6,259 nt of DNA from an uncultured Caulobacteraceae bacterium (GTDB lineage Bacteria; Pseudomonadota; Alphaproteobacteria; Caulobacterales; Caulobacteraceae): contig CALFYB010000014.1 in assembly GCA_937952995.1 (NCBI GenBank), positions 1 through 6,259 on the forward strand. The letters are read 5' to 3'. Position 1 is the stretch's first letter. Every line of letters begins with the position of its first letter. Under the pieces are notes generated by a model. The model worked only from the letters and a program-made list of their open reading frames with translations. It was not told the origin of the DNA and searched no databases. Made by a program: the position numbers and the translations under genes. Shown here piece by piece: positions 1 through 6,177 of this stretch.

Positions 1-2
1 CG

Positions 3-131
3 CTGAAGGCGTGGTCCTTAGCCCATGGCTTGGCGGATCTGTTGATTAAGGGCGCCGTTCGGCCAGAGGACTTTAATCTCCAAAATTGGGAGGAAGTGGC
101 TGAACATTTGTTGAGTTCAGGACCACAGTGA
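3..131 (+). CDS. TetR/AcrR-family regulator, C-terminal fragment (partial)
   Basis: This is the 3' end of a gene that begins before the window. Frame 3 is open from the first base and reads 42 residues to a TGA at 129-131. The other two forward frames stop within 50 bases. The tail begins LKAWSLAHGLADLLIKGAV, which resembles the WHG-type C-terminal ligand-binding domain of TetR regulators, whose typical pattern is a Trp, then His-Gly, then a run of Leu (AW..vHGla.Ll). It ends with an amphipathic Glu/Leu-rich helix and a short tail. If the call is right, the missing N-terminal part holds the DNA-binding helix-turn-helix. It is co-directional with the sugar genes but 400 bp from the next one, so it is probably not in their operon. 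The family call rests on one short motif. That a real coding end is present is more certain than the family. Confidence 0.55.
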   Translation: MKAWSLAHGLADLLIKGAVRPEDFNLQNWEEVAEHLLSSGPQ

Positions 132-533
132 GGCGCGCCGATTAAGCTATGGTCCCCGCAGTCAACGCCGGATCTGTGGCCTCTTATGGGCCTCATGCCA
201 TGGCTTCTACATATTTGAATCGGCTGCACCTTGAGTGCGGCCGAGTGTTCAAGAAAAGCTAGGGCTCACAACTTAAAGCGCGTGATTAATACCGGCCTGA
301 CACCATGCTTTGGTGAGTAGGTCCGCGCGTTCTGATAGCGATTGGAAATCAACCCTTAGCCCTAAGCTAGTCTTTCGGGCACGTGACGGATTAGGTCCAT
401 GCAGGTTCAGGCCTACGCCATCGCCATCGGGCGCTGTACCGCCACCAACCCCTATCCGCCGCTGCCGACCGGGTCGCTTGCGGCTTTGAAGGGGTGACAA
501 AAGCTTCTCTGTGCCCCAACTGCAGAAAGCTGT
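132..533. other. Intergenic region with no confident gene
   Basis: This 400-bp gap separates the TetR-like tail from the LacI gene. I see no tRNA, no recognisable conserved protein and no clear sigma70 promoter. Structures present are a GC-rich stem-loop at 221-243 (listed separately), a short interrupted palindrome CACCA-TGCTT-TGGTG at 301-315, a CTTAG-CC-CTAAG palindrome at 355-366, and a distant inverted pair (257-266 with 358-368, one extra base). A 32-codon open frame at 399-497 has GC-rich third positions and is discussed as a finding. The repressor promoter must lie here, but I could not place its -35 and -10. No copy of the TGCAAWCGWTTGCA operator seen downstream of the repressor gene occurs here, so autoregulation through that motif is not evident. 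Confidence 0.6.
221..243 (+). terminator. Stem-loop, possible terminator of the upstream TetR-like gene
   Basis: CGGCTGCA (221-228) pairs with TGCGGCCG (236-243) to give an 8-bp stem with one G-U wobble and a 7-base loop, CCTTGAG. It lies about 90 bases after the upstream stop codon. No run of T follows on the + strand (agtgttcaag), so a classical rho-independent terminator is not shown. It could be an RNA-processing structure or chance in GC-rich DNA. Confidence 0.3.
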
Positions 534-1601
534 ATGAAAGGCCCGACCCATCTTGTCGATGAATTGACCATGTCCGAGACCGTTCCCGTGCCGCCCGTTA
601 AAGGGCGCCTAAAGATGTCCGACGTGGCGCGGATGGCTGGCGTTTCGACCTCGACCGTTTCGCGCGCCTTGGCGGGCAACCCCCTGATTCCCAAGACCCT
701 GCGTGATGAGATAACCGCCCTCGCCGCTGAGGCCGGATATGTGGTTGACCAGTCGGCCAGAAGCCTGCGGCTGCGCAAGACCAATACGGTGGCGGTCGTC
801 ATTCCCTTGGGCCACGAGGCCAGCCAACTGATTTCCGATCCATTCTTTCTTGAGATGTTAGGCAGGCTGGCCGATGAGATCACCACGCGCAACCACGCCG
901 TCCTCCTGATCAAGGAGATTGACCCACAGGCAGGTTGGCTCGACCGCATCATCCAGTCCCACCGCGCCGATGGCCTGTTGGTCATAGGACAGAGCAATCA
1001 GCACGAGGCGCTCAATGCCGCCGCCGTGCAATATCGTCCGATGGTGGTCTGGGGCGGTCATCTGCCCGACAGCAGTTATTGCGTGGTCGGGGTCAATAAT
1101 ATCGAAGGTGCCAAGCAGGCGGTGGACCACCTGATCGCGCAGGGTCGAACCCGTATTGCCTTTCTAGGGGAGCCTTCCGCCCCTGAGGTTGGGCTGCGGC
1201 GCTTGGGCTATGAGCAGGCCCTTAGCGATGCCGGTCTCGTCGCGCCACCCGAACTGTCCGCCCCCGCTCATTTCACCACGGCCAATGCCTATGAGGCAGC
1301 CAAGGCCCTGATCGATTCCGGGGCGAGATTCGACGCGATCTTTGCCGCGTCGGACGTCATTGCTATTGCCGCAATCCGTGCCCTGTCCGAGGTGGGCCTA
1401 AGGACGCCCGAAGATGTCAGCGTCGTGGGTTTCGATGATATTGCTATCGCTCGTCAGAGCTTGCCGCCCCTAACCACCATTCACCAAGACCTAGAGGGCG
1501 GGGCCAAACAGATGGTGGACCTGCTGTTTCGACGCATGGACGGCGAGGATACCCTCTCCTGCACGATCGCCGCCGACCTGATCCGGCGCGGCAGCAGCTA
1601 A
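534..1601 (+). CDS. LacI/GalR-family transcriptional repressor of the sugar locus
   Basis: A cytoplasmic sugar-responsive DNA-binding protein of 355 residues. The N-terminal helix-turn-helix spans about residues 28-47 (MSDVARMAGVSTSTVSRAL), with STSTVSRAL as recognition helix. A hinge helix follows at about 72-82, including ARSL, where the Leu (78) sits where LacI inserts into the minor groove. The effector-binding core, of periplasmic-binding-protein fold, starts near NTVAVVIP (84-91) and includes DGLLVIG, GVNNIEGAKQAVDHL, RIAFLG, FAASDVIAIAAIRAL and VSVVGFDDI. The start is uncertain. ATG 534 is the first in frame after a stop at 495-497 and has only a weak GAAAG upstream. ATG 570 would remove 12 residues but has no clear ribosome binding site. 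ATG 615 would begin directly at the helix-turn-helix. The protein is complete at normal family length. By position it should control the receptor gene 175 bp downstream, whose leader has two LacI-type palindromes. The ligand is unknown; sucrose or a derivative is inferred from the neighbours. It is analogous in role to SuxR of Xanthomonas. Confidence 0.93.
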   Translation: MKGPTHLVDELTMSETVPVPPVKGRLKMSDVARMAGVSTSTVSRALAGNPLIPKTLRDEITALAAEAGYVVDQSARSLRLRKTNTVAVVIPLGHEASQLISDPFFLEMLGRLADEITTRNHAVLLIKEIDPQAGWLDRIIQSHRADGLLVIGQSNQHEALNAAAVQYRPMVVWGGHLPDSSYCVVGVNNIEGAKQAVDHLIAQGRTRIAFLGEPSAPEVGLRRLGYEQALSDAGLVAPPELSAPAHFTTANAYEAAKALIDSGARFDAIFAASDVIAIAAIRALSEVGLRTPEDVSVVGFDDIAIARQSLPPLTTIHQDLEGGAKQMVDLLFRRMDGEDTLSCTIAADLIRRGSS

Positions 1602-1641
1602 AAGCAATCTATAGATACTTTAAATGGTATGACATTTTGGC

Positions 1642-1655
1642 AACAATCGATTGCA
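1642..1655. promoter_or_regulatory. Putative LacI-family operator 1
   Basis: The core CAATCGATTG (1644-1653) is a perfect 10-bp palindrome centred on CG, the hallmark of LacI/GalR operators. Aligned to site 2 it fits TGCAAWCGWTTGCA except for its first two bases (AA). Its right half ends in GATTGCA, which matches the consensus. It overlaps the probable -35 to -10 interval of the receptor promoter. The adjacent LacI-type gene is the obvious binding partner; this is inferred, not shown. Confidence 0.55.
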
Positions 1656-1682
1656 TAGATTTATCTACGTCCAAAATGCCCT

Positions 1683-1696
1683 TGCAATCGTTTGCA
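1683..1696. promoter_or_regulatory. Putative LacI-family operator 2
   Basis: TGCAATCGTTTGCA is a 14-bp palindrome centred on CG with a single mismatched pair (T/T next to the central CG). Its centre (1689/1690) is 41 bp from that of operator 1, close to four helical turns. Two dimers could therefore bind the same DNA face, or a tetramer could bridge them. It lies downstream of the likely promoter and about 80 bp before the receptor ATG, so a bound repressor would block initiation or early elongation. Confidence 0.6.
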
Positions 1697-1761
1697 TGTG
1701 ACGCATTGTTAGACCAAGCGGCCCTCGCACGAGGTCGCACGATTCAACCTTACCATGTGCC

Positions 1762-1768
1762 AGGGAGG
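1762..1768 (+). promoter_or_regulatory. Strong ribosome binding site for the receptor gene
   Basis: AGGGAGG lies 8 bases before ATG 1777. It is the best Shine-Dalgarno match in the window and fixes the receptor start. It is clearly stronger than the sites before the repressor and GH13 genes, consistent with a highly made outer-membrane protein. Confidence 0.8.
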
Positions 1769-1776
1769 CGCGTTTC

Positions 1777-4242
1777 ATGTCCAATCCTAGAATCATGTTG
1801 CTTACCGGTGTTGCGTTGTTGGCGTTGGCGCCTGCCATGGCCTTGGCAGCAGACGCTGCGGCCCCTGCAAAGCCCGCCGTCCAGACCGATGATCTTGGTC
1901 TCGACACAATCGTCATCACCGCCTCTACCGGCGCCACGACCAAGATGACCTCCTCGGTCTCGGTCAGCTCGATCTCAGCTGAACAGATGGTCGCTGCGGC
2001 CCCCCGCTCTACCGCTGAACTTTTCCGTAGCCTGCCTGGCATCCGGTCGGAATCGACGGGCGGTGAAGGCAATGCCAACATCGCCGTTCGCGGCCTGCCC
2101 GTTGCCTCTGGCGGCGCAAAGTTTCTGCAACTGCAAGAGGACGGCCTGCCCGTCATGGAATTTGGCGATATTGCCTTTGGTAATGCGGACATCTTCCTTC
2201 GCGCCGATAATAATGTCTCTCGCATCGAGTCGGTTCGCGGTGGCTCATCCTCGACCTTTGCCTCCAACTCCCCCGGCGGCGTCATCAACTTCATCAGCAA
2301 GACCGGCACCCAAGAGGGCGGCTCTGTCAGCCTGACCAAGGGTCTGGACTATGACCATACCCGCCTTGATTTTGACTATGGCGCACCGATCAGCGAGACC
2401 CTGCGGTTTCACCTCGGCGGCTTCTATCGTCAGGGCGAAGGCCCGCGCAAGTCTGGCTACAATTCGGAAAAGGGCGGTCAGATCAAGGCCAACTTGACCA
2501 AGGATTTCGCCAACGGCTTTGTGCGACTGGACGCCAAATATCTCAATGACCGCGCGGTCGGCTATCTGCCAATGCCTACCCGCGTCACCGGCACCAATGG
2601 CGACCCCAGCATCGGGTCTTATGCCAGCTTCAACATCAAGTCTGACGATATCCAGTCGGTCTATCTGACCCAGAACTTTGGCCTGGACGGTGACGGCAAG
2701 CGTCGCAACGCCAAGGTCGCTGATGGGATGCACCCCGAAAGTCTACAGTTCGGCGGCGAAGCCAAGTTCGACATTGCTGGCGGCTGGACCTTTGATGACA
2801 AGTTGAAGGTTGCGCAAAATAAAGGCCGGTTCGTCGCCCCCTTCCCGTCTGATGTCATGACGACCTCGGCCCTCGCGACCTCCATCGGCGGAACGGGCGC
2901 AACCTTGCGCTATGCCAATGGACCCCTGGCCGGAACCACGGTCGGCGCCAATATCAACGGTAATGGCTTGGCCATGCGCATCCACATGTTCGATGTCGAG
3001 ATCAATGATTTCGGCAATGCCATGAACGATATGAAACTGTCCCGCAGCTTCAATCTTGATGGTCTAGGCGCAGTCGATGTGACCTTCGGCTATTACAAGT
3101 CCAGCCAGAACATCTCAATGGACTGGCTGTGGAACACCTATGTCATGGAAGTGAAGGGCGACAATGGTGCCCTGCTCGACGTCTATAATAGCGCGGGCAA
3201 GAACCTCTCGCAAAATGGCCTTTCGGCCTATGGGGTTCCGGCTTGGGGTAATTGCTGCACCCGTCGCTATGACACCACCTATGACATTGACGCGCCCTAT
3301 ATTAACCTGAGCAGCAAGATCGGGGCCCTCAGCCTTGATGCCAGCCTACGTTATGACAGTGGCAAGGCCCGTGGCTCCTACGCCGCTGCGGTTCAGGCCG
3401 CCAACCTGGATGTCAATCAGGACGGCATCATCCAGCCCACGGAAGTCAGCGTTTCGGTGATCGACAATGCTCACCCCAGCCCTGTCAACTATGACTGGAA
3501 CTATAGCTCCTGGTCCTTGGGCGCCAACTACCAACTGAACGACGACCTCGCCACCTTTGGCCGGGTCAGCCGTGGTGGCCGCGCCAATGCCGACCGTCTG
3601 TTGTTCGGTAAGGTTCGGGCCGACGGTTCGGTCAGCAGCCAAGACGCCGTGGACATGGTTGATCAGGTCGAGGCCGGCGTCAAATATCGCCGCGACGGCT
3701 ATGCGATCTTCGCCACGGCCTTCTGGGCCAAGACCCAAGAGCAGAATTTCGAAGCCACAAGCCGCAAGTTCTTCGACCGTGAATATACGGCCAAGGGCGT
3801 CGAGCTGGAAGCCAGCTACCGGATCGGTGATTTTGCGGTGACCGGCGGCGCGACCTATACCGATGCCGAAATCTCCAAGGACGCTCTGACCCCTGCTGTT
3901 GTGGGCAACACGCCCCGTCGTCAGGCCAAGTTCGTCTATCAGTTCGCGCCAACCTATCGCTGGAACGATCTGACGGTCGGGGGCAGCGTGATCGGCACGA
4001 CCAAGACCTACGCTCAGGACGAGAACAAGCTTGAGTTCCCAGCCTTTGCCCAGGTCAATGCCTTTGCCGAATATAGGTTCGCGAAGGGCCTCAGCGCCTC
4101 TATCAATGCCAATAACCTGTTCGATCAGGTCGGCCTGACCGAAGCTGAAGAGGGCGCGATCACGGCCAATGTGACAAACGCCATCCGTGCGCGATCGATC
4201 AATGGTCGAACGGTCACGGCCACCCTGCGCTACGACTTCTAA
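1777..4242 (+). CDS. TonB-dependent outer-membrane receptor, probably for sucrose/oligosaccharide uptake (SuxA-like)
   Basis: An 821-residue outer-membrane beta-barrel that imports a substrate with energy from TonB-ExbBD. A Sec signal peptide is plain: a short basic start, a hydrophobic core (LLTGVALLALAPAMALA) and probable cleavage after residue 24 (ALA|AD). A TonB box, DTIVITAS, lies at 43-50. The plug domain runs from about 60 to 176, with typical segments STAELFRSLPGIR, NIAVRGLP, DGLPV, RIESVRGGSSSTFASNSPGGVINF. The barrel follows to a C-terminal strand ending TATLRYDF, with the terminal Phe needed for outer-membrane assembly. There is no N-terminal signalling (STN) domain, so it should be a transporter rather than a sigma/anti-sigma transducer. 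Oddities are an EF-hand-like loop (545-556) and the only two cysteines, adjacent at 493-494. Substrate is inferred from the LacI, GH13 and ROK neighbours; maltodextrin is the main alternative, since related Caulobacter receptors serve maltose sugars. Confidence 0.93.
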   Translation: MSNPRIMLLTGVALLALAPAMALAADAAAPAKPAVQTDDLGLDTIVITASTGATTKMTSSVSVSSISAEQMVAAAPRSTAELFRSLPGIRSESTGGEGNANIAVRGLPVASGGAKFLQLQEDGLPVMEFGDIAFGNADIFLRADNNVSRIESVRGGSSSTFASNSPGGVINFISKTGTQEGGSVSLTKGLDYDHTRLDFDYGAPISETLRFHLGGFYRQGEGPRKSGYNSEKGGQIKANLTKDFANGFVRLDAKYLNDRAVGYLPMPTRVTGTNGDPSIGSYASFNIKSDDIQSVYLTQNFGLDGDGKRRNAKVADGMHPESLQFGGEAKFDIAGGWTFDDKLKVAQNKGRFVAPFPSDVMTTSALATSIGGTGATLRYANGPLAGTTVGANINGNGLAMRIHMFDVEINDFGNAMNDMKLSRSFNLDGLGAVDVTFGYYKSSQNISMDWLWNTYVMEVKGDNGALLDVYNSAGKNLSQNGLSAYGVPAWGNCCTRRYDTTYDIDAPYINLSSKIGALSLDASLRYDSGKARGSYAAAVQAANLDVNQDGIIQPTEVSVSVIDNAHPSPVNYDWNYSSWSLGANYQLNDDLATFGRVSRGGRANADRLLFGKVRADGSVSSQDAVDMVDQVEAGVKYRRDGYAIFATAFWAKTQEQNFEATSRKFFDREYTAKGVELEASYRIGDFAVTGGATYTDAEISKDALTPAVVGNTPRRQAKFVYQFAPTYRWNDLTVGGSVIGTTKTYAQDENKLEFPAFAQVNAFAEYRFAKGLSASINANNLFDQVGLTEAEEGAITANVTNAIRARSINGRTVTATLRYDF

Positions 4243-4250
4243 GACCAGCA

Positions 4251-4286
4251 CCCCGCCGGAACCCCTGATCAAGGGTTCCGGTGGGG
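4251..4286 (+). terminator. Strong stem-loop between receptor and GH13 genes (attenuator or mRNA-stabilising hairpin)
   Basis: The arms CCCCGCCGGAACCC (4251-4264) and GGGTTCCGGTGGGG (4273-4286) pair over 14 bp with one G-U wobble, around the 8-base loop CTGATCAA. It starts 8 bases after the receptor stop. The following bases (aattgctatttg) are T-rich only in part, not a clean U tract. It may be a leaky terminator that lowers downstream transcription, or a 3' barrier protecting the receptor mRNA. No T run is present on the opposite strand either. Confidence 0.6.
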
Positions 4287-4344
4287 AATTGCTATTTGAA
4301 TAATGAGCCCGTCTAATCGGTGCCCGGCCTAGAAGTCCAACCCC

Positions 4345-6177
4345 ATGACGCTGATGGTGCCCTCTCCTGCTCTGCTAGACCCTGCGCTGATCGAGGCGCG
4401 GTTTGAGCGATATTGGCCCACCCTTGAAGGGAAGTTACGCGGCATCTATGGCGATCAGGCGCAGTTTCCCGCCTTTCTCTCTCGTTTAAGAACCCATCTT
4501 CATCAGGCCGCTCAAACCCGGCCCAAAGGCCTTTGGGCCATGGATGAACAACGCGAACAGACCGCCGGGAACGCACCCCCATTCAGCGGGGCCGTCTATA
4601 GTTTCTATGTTGACCGCTTTTCCGGCGACCTTAAAGGCCTTGCTGCCCGCACGCCCTATCTGGCGGAGCTGGGCGTCAGGTGGCTGCACCCCCTGCCCCT
4701 CTTACAACCGCGCGCCGGTGACAGCGACGGCGGCTTTGCCGTGGCCGACTATCGCAAGGTGGACGCCCGTCTAGGCTCGATGGACGATCTGGAGGCCCTC
4801 GCCACCCAAAGCCGCGCCCTCGGCATGGGCATCATTCTGGATGTGGTCTGCAACCATACGGCCATGGAGCACGAATGGGCCGTCAAGGCCCGGGCTCAAA
4901 ACCCGATCTACAAGGACTTCTATATTACCCTTCCCGATGAAGGCGCCGTTGCAGCCTGGGAAGCGGATCTGATCGATGTTTTTCCGACCACGGCTCCCGG
5001 CAGCTTTACCTATGACGCGGCCATGGGCGGCCATGTTTGGACCACCTTCTATCCCTTCCAGTGGGACCTGAACTATGCCAACCCGGCGGTCTTCGCCCAG
5101 ATGTTGGATGTGCTGATCTTTCTGGCCTCCAAGGGTGTGCAGGGCTTTCGGCTCGATAGCGCCCCGTTCCTCTGGAAACGGCTTGGAACCTCAAGCCGCA
5201 ATCAGCCAGAGACCTATGGCCTTCTTGAGGCTTGGCGGGCCGCCTTAAACATTGTCGCCCCCAGCGTCGTTCTTCTGGCCGAGGCGATTGAAGGGCTAAA
5301 AGATGTCCTGCCCTGCTTTGGTACAGACGCGCCGAGCTGTGATCTGGCCTATAATAATGGGGTCATGACCGCCCTGTGGGGCAGTCTGGCCGATGGGGAC
5401 ACCGCCATCTTCAACCGTGTCCTGACCGAGGCCGCCCGCAAGCCCGCAAGAGGAACCTGGCTCAACTATGTGCGGTGCCACGACGATCTGATCTGGAATG
5501 CCCTATCCGACTATGCCCCGCGCGAAGATCTGGAACGCTGGTCGGACTTCTATGGCCGGGGCAAGGGGTTCTCCCAGGGCAAGGCCTTTCAGTCCGCCGC
5601 AGGAGGGGTGCCCTCGACCAATGGCATGGCCGCTTCCCTTTGCGGCGTCGACCCGAACCAGCCCGGTGGCGGCTTGGGAACCCGCAGGCTCACCTTCCTC
5701 TATGGGGTCATCTATGGGCTAGAGGGCTGGCCGCTGATCTATATGGGCGACGAGATTGGGTTGGATGATGACCATAACTATGGGGCCGACCCCTTGCGCG
5801 CCCTTGATGGCCGCTGGCTGCACCGCCCGCAAATGGACTGGGCCTTGGCTGACCACAGACAGGATGAAACGACGCCTCAAGGCCAGATCTTCCAGGCCCT
5901 GAAACTCTATGGCCAAGCGGCCCAAAAGGTCAGTGCTTTGGGCGTTCAGGGTCCCGCCATGCCCGTAGAGCTGACAAACCGCGCCCTGTTGGCCTTTGAG
6001 CGCTCCCAAGGTGAAGTTGGGTTTCTGTGCCTCGCCAACCTGTCCGACCGTCCGGCATTGGCAGACCTGCCCCAGCGGTTTGCACTTCACAATTTCGACC
6101 TCTTGACCGGGGTGGCCCATAGGACCGAGGCTGTGACCTTGGCACCCTATGAGATCCAGTGGCGGGTAACCCGATGA
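4345..6177 (+). CDS. Amylosucrase / sucrose hydrolase-like GH13 enzyme (SuxB-like)
   Basis: A 610-residue glycoside hydrolase of the amylosucrase branch of GH13 (Neisseria amylosucrase is about 630). No signal peptide is visible, so it is probably cytoplasmic. Order: N-terminal helical domain (1-75), (beta/alpha)8 barrel from about 80 with SFYVDRFSGDLKGL, then a C-terminal beta domain (about 545-610). Aligned by eye to the Neisseria enzyme (its numbering in parentheses, from memory): nucleophile D271 (D286) in FRLDSAPF, acid/base E313 (E328) in LLAEAI, transition-state stabiliser D380 (D393) in RCHDD, H171 (H187) in NHTAMEHEW, R269 (R284), and the sucrose-specific salt-bridge pair D128 (D144) in DSDGG and R490 (R509) in DGRWLHRP. 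Y147 is replaced by F131. Acceptor-site R226 and R446 appear lost (I210, S424), favouring hydrolysis over glucan synthesis. ATG 4345 is chosen for AGAAG nine bases upstream; ATG 4354 is possible. The stop overlaps the next ATG, indicating co-translation with the kinase. Confidence 0.9.
   Translation: MTLMVPSPALLDPALIEARFERYWPTLEGKLRGIYGDQAQFPAFLSRLRTHLHQAAQTRPKGLWAMDEQREQTAGNAPPFSGAVYSFYVDRFSGDLKGLAARTPYLAELGVRWLHPLPLLQPRAGDSDGGFAVADYRKVDARLGSMDDLEALATQSRALGMGIILDVVCNHTAMEHEWAVKARAQNPIYKDFYITLPDEGAVAAWEADLIDVFPTTAPGSFTYDAAMGGHVWTTFYPFQWDLNYANPAVFAQMLDVLIFLASKGVQGFRLDSAPFLWKRLGTSSRNQPETYGLLEAWRAALNIVAPSVVLLAEAIEGLKDVLPCFGTDAPSCDLAYNNGVMTALWGSLADGDTAIFNRVLTEAARKPARGTWLNYVRCHDDLIWNALSDYAPREDLERWSDFYGRGKGFSQGKAFQSAAGGVPSTNGMAASLCGVDPNQPGGGLGTRRLTFLYGVIYGLEGWPLIYMGDEIGLDDDHNYGADPLRALDGRWLHRPQMDWALADHRQDETTPQGQIFQALKLYGQAAQKVSALGVQGPAMPVELTNRALLAFERSQGEVGFLCLANLSDRPALADLPQRFALHNFDLLTGVAHRTEAVTLAPYEIQWRVTR

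Larger units (their letters stand above)
1602..1776 (+). promoter_or_regulatory. Promoter/leader region of the TonB-dependent receptor gene
   Basis: This is the AT-rich stretch between the repressor stop and the receptor start. It has -35-like hexamers ATGACA (1629-1634) and TTGGCA (1637-1642). The inverted element TAGAT-TT-ATCTA (1656-1667) lies roughly where a -10 would fall, but no hexamer matches TATAAT well, so I do not fix the start site. A perfect 10-bp palindrome, ATCTATAGAT, lies at 1607-1616 just after the repressor stop. Two LacI-type operators (separate entries) overlap and follow the likely promoter, an arrangement suited to repression. The region carries no GC-rich terminator hairpin, so some readthrough from the repressor gene is possible. 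Confidence 0.5.

Noticed and set aside
301..315. CACCA-TGCTT-TGGTG palindrome as a TetR operator
   Set aside because: Arms of only 5 bp, no second copy, and the TetR-like gene is upstream rather than divergent. Too weak to annotate as a site.
273..551. Minus-strand open frame of 92 codons in the gap before the repressor
   Set aside because: Arg/Gly-rich composition, no ribosome site that I could trust and no family resemblance. It runs into the repressor start region, so chance is more likely.
452..997. Minus-strand open frame of 181 codons over the repressor N-terminus
   Set aside because: It is opposite the highly conserved helix-turn-helix coding sequence; its Ser/Arg-rich composition is typical of an antisense frame.
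1741..1745. GANTC sites (for example 217-221 and 1741-1745) as CcrM-methylation control of the locus
   Set aside because: The sites fit a Caulobacter-like genome, but a 5-bp motif is expected by chance and nothing links them to promoter elements here.
1637..1948. Forward open frame of 103 codons spanning the operators and receptor start
   Set aside because: It is in another frame from the receptor, covers the operators and ribosome site, and its product is Pro/Arg-rich with no family match.
1665..2339. Antisense open frame of 224 codons over the receptor start
   Set aside because: It covers the operator region and the signal peptide/plug on the other strand and has low-complexity Ala/Arg/Ser composition, so it is a shadow frame.
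3346..4272. Antisense open frame of 308 codons inside the receptor gene
   Set aside because: It lies opposite a well-supported receptor barrel, has no recognisable domain, and arises from the GC-rich codon pattern of the + strand gene.
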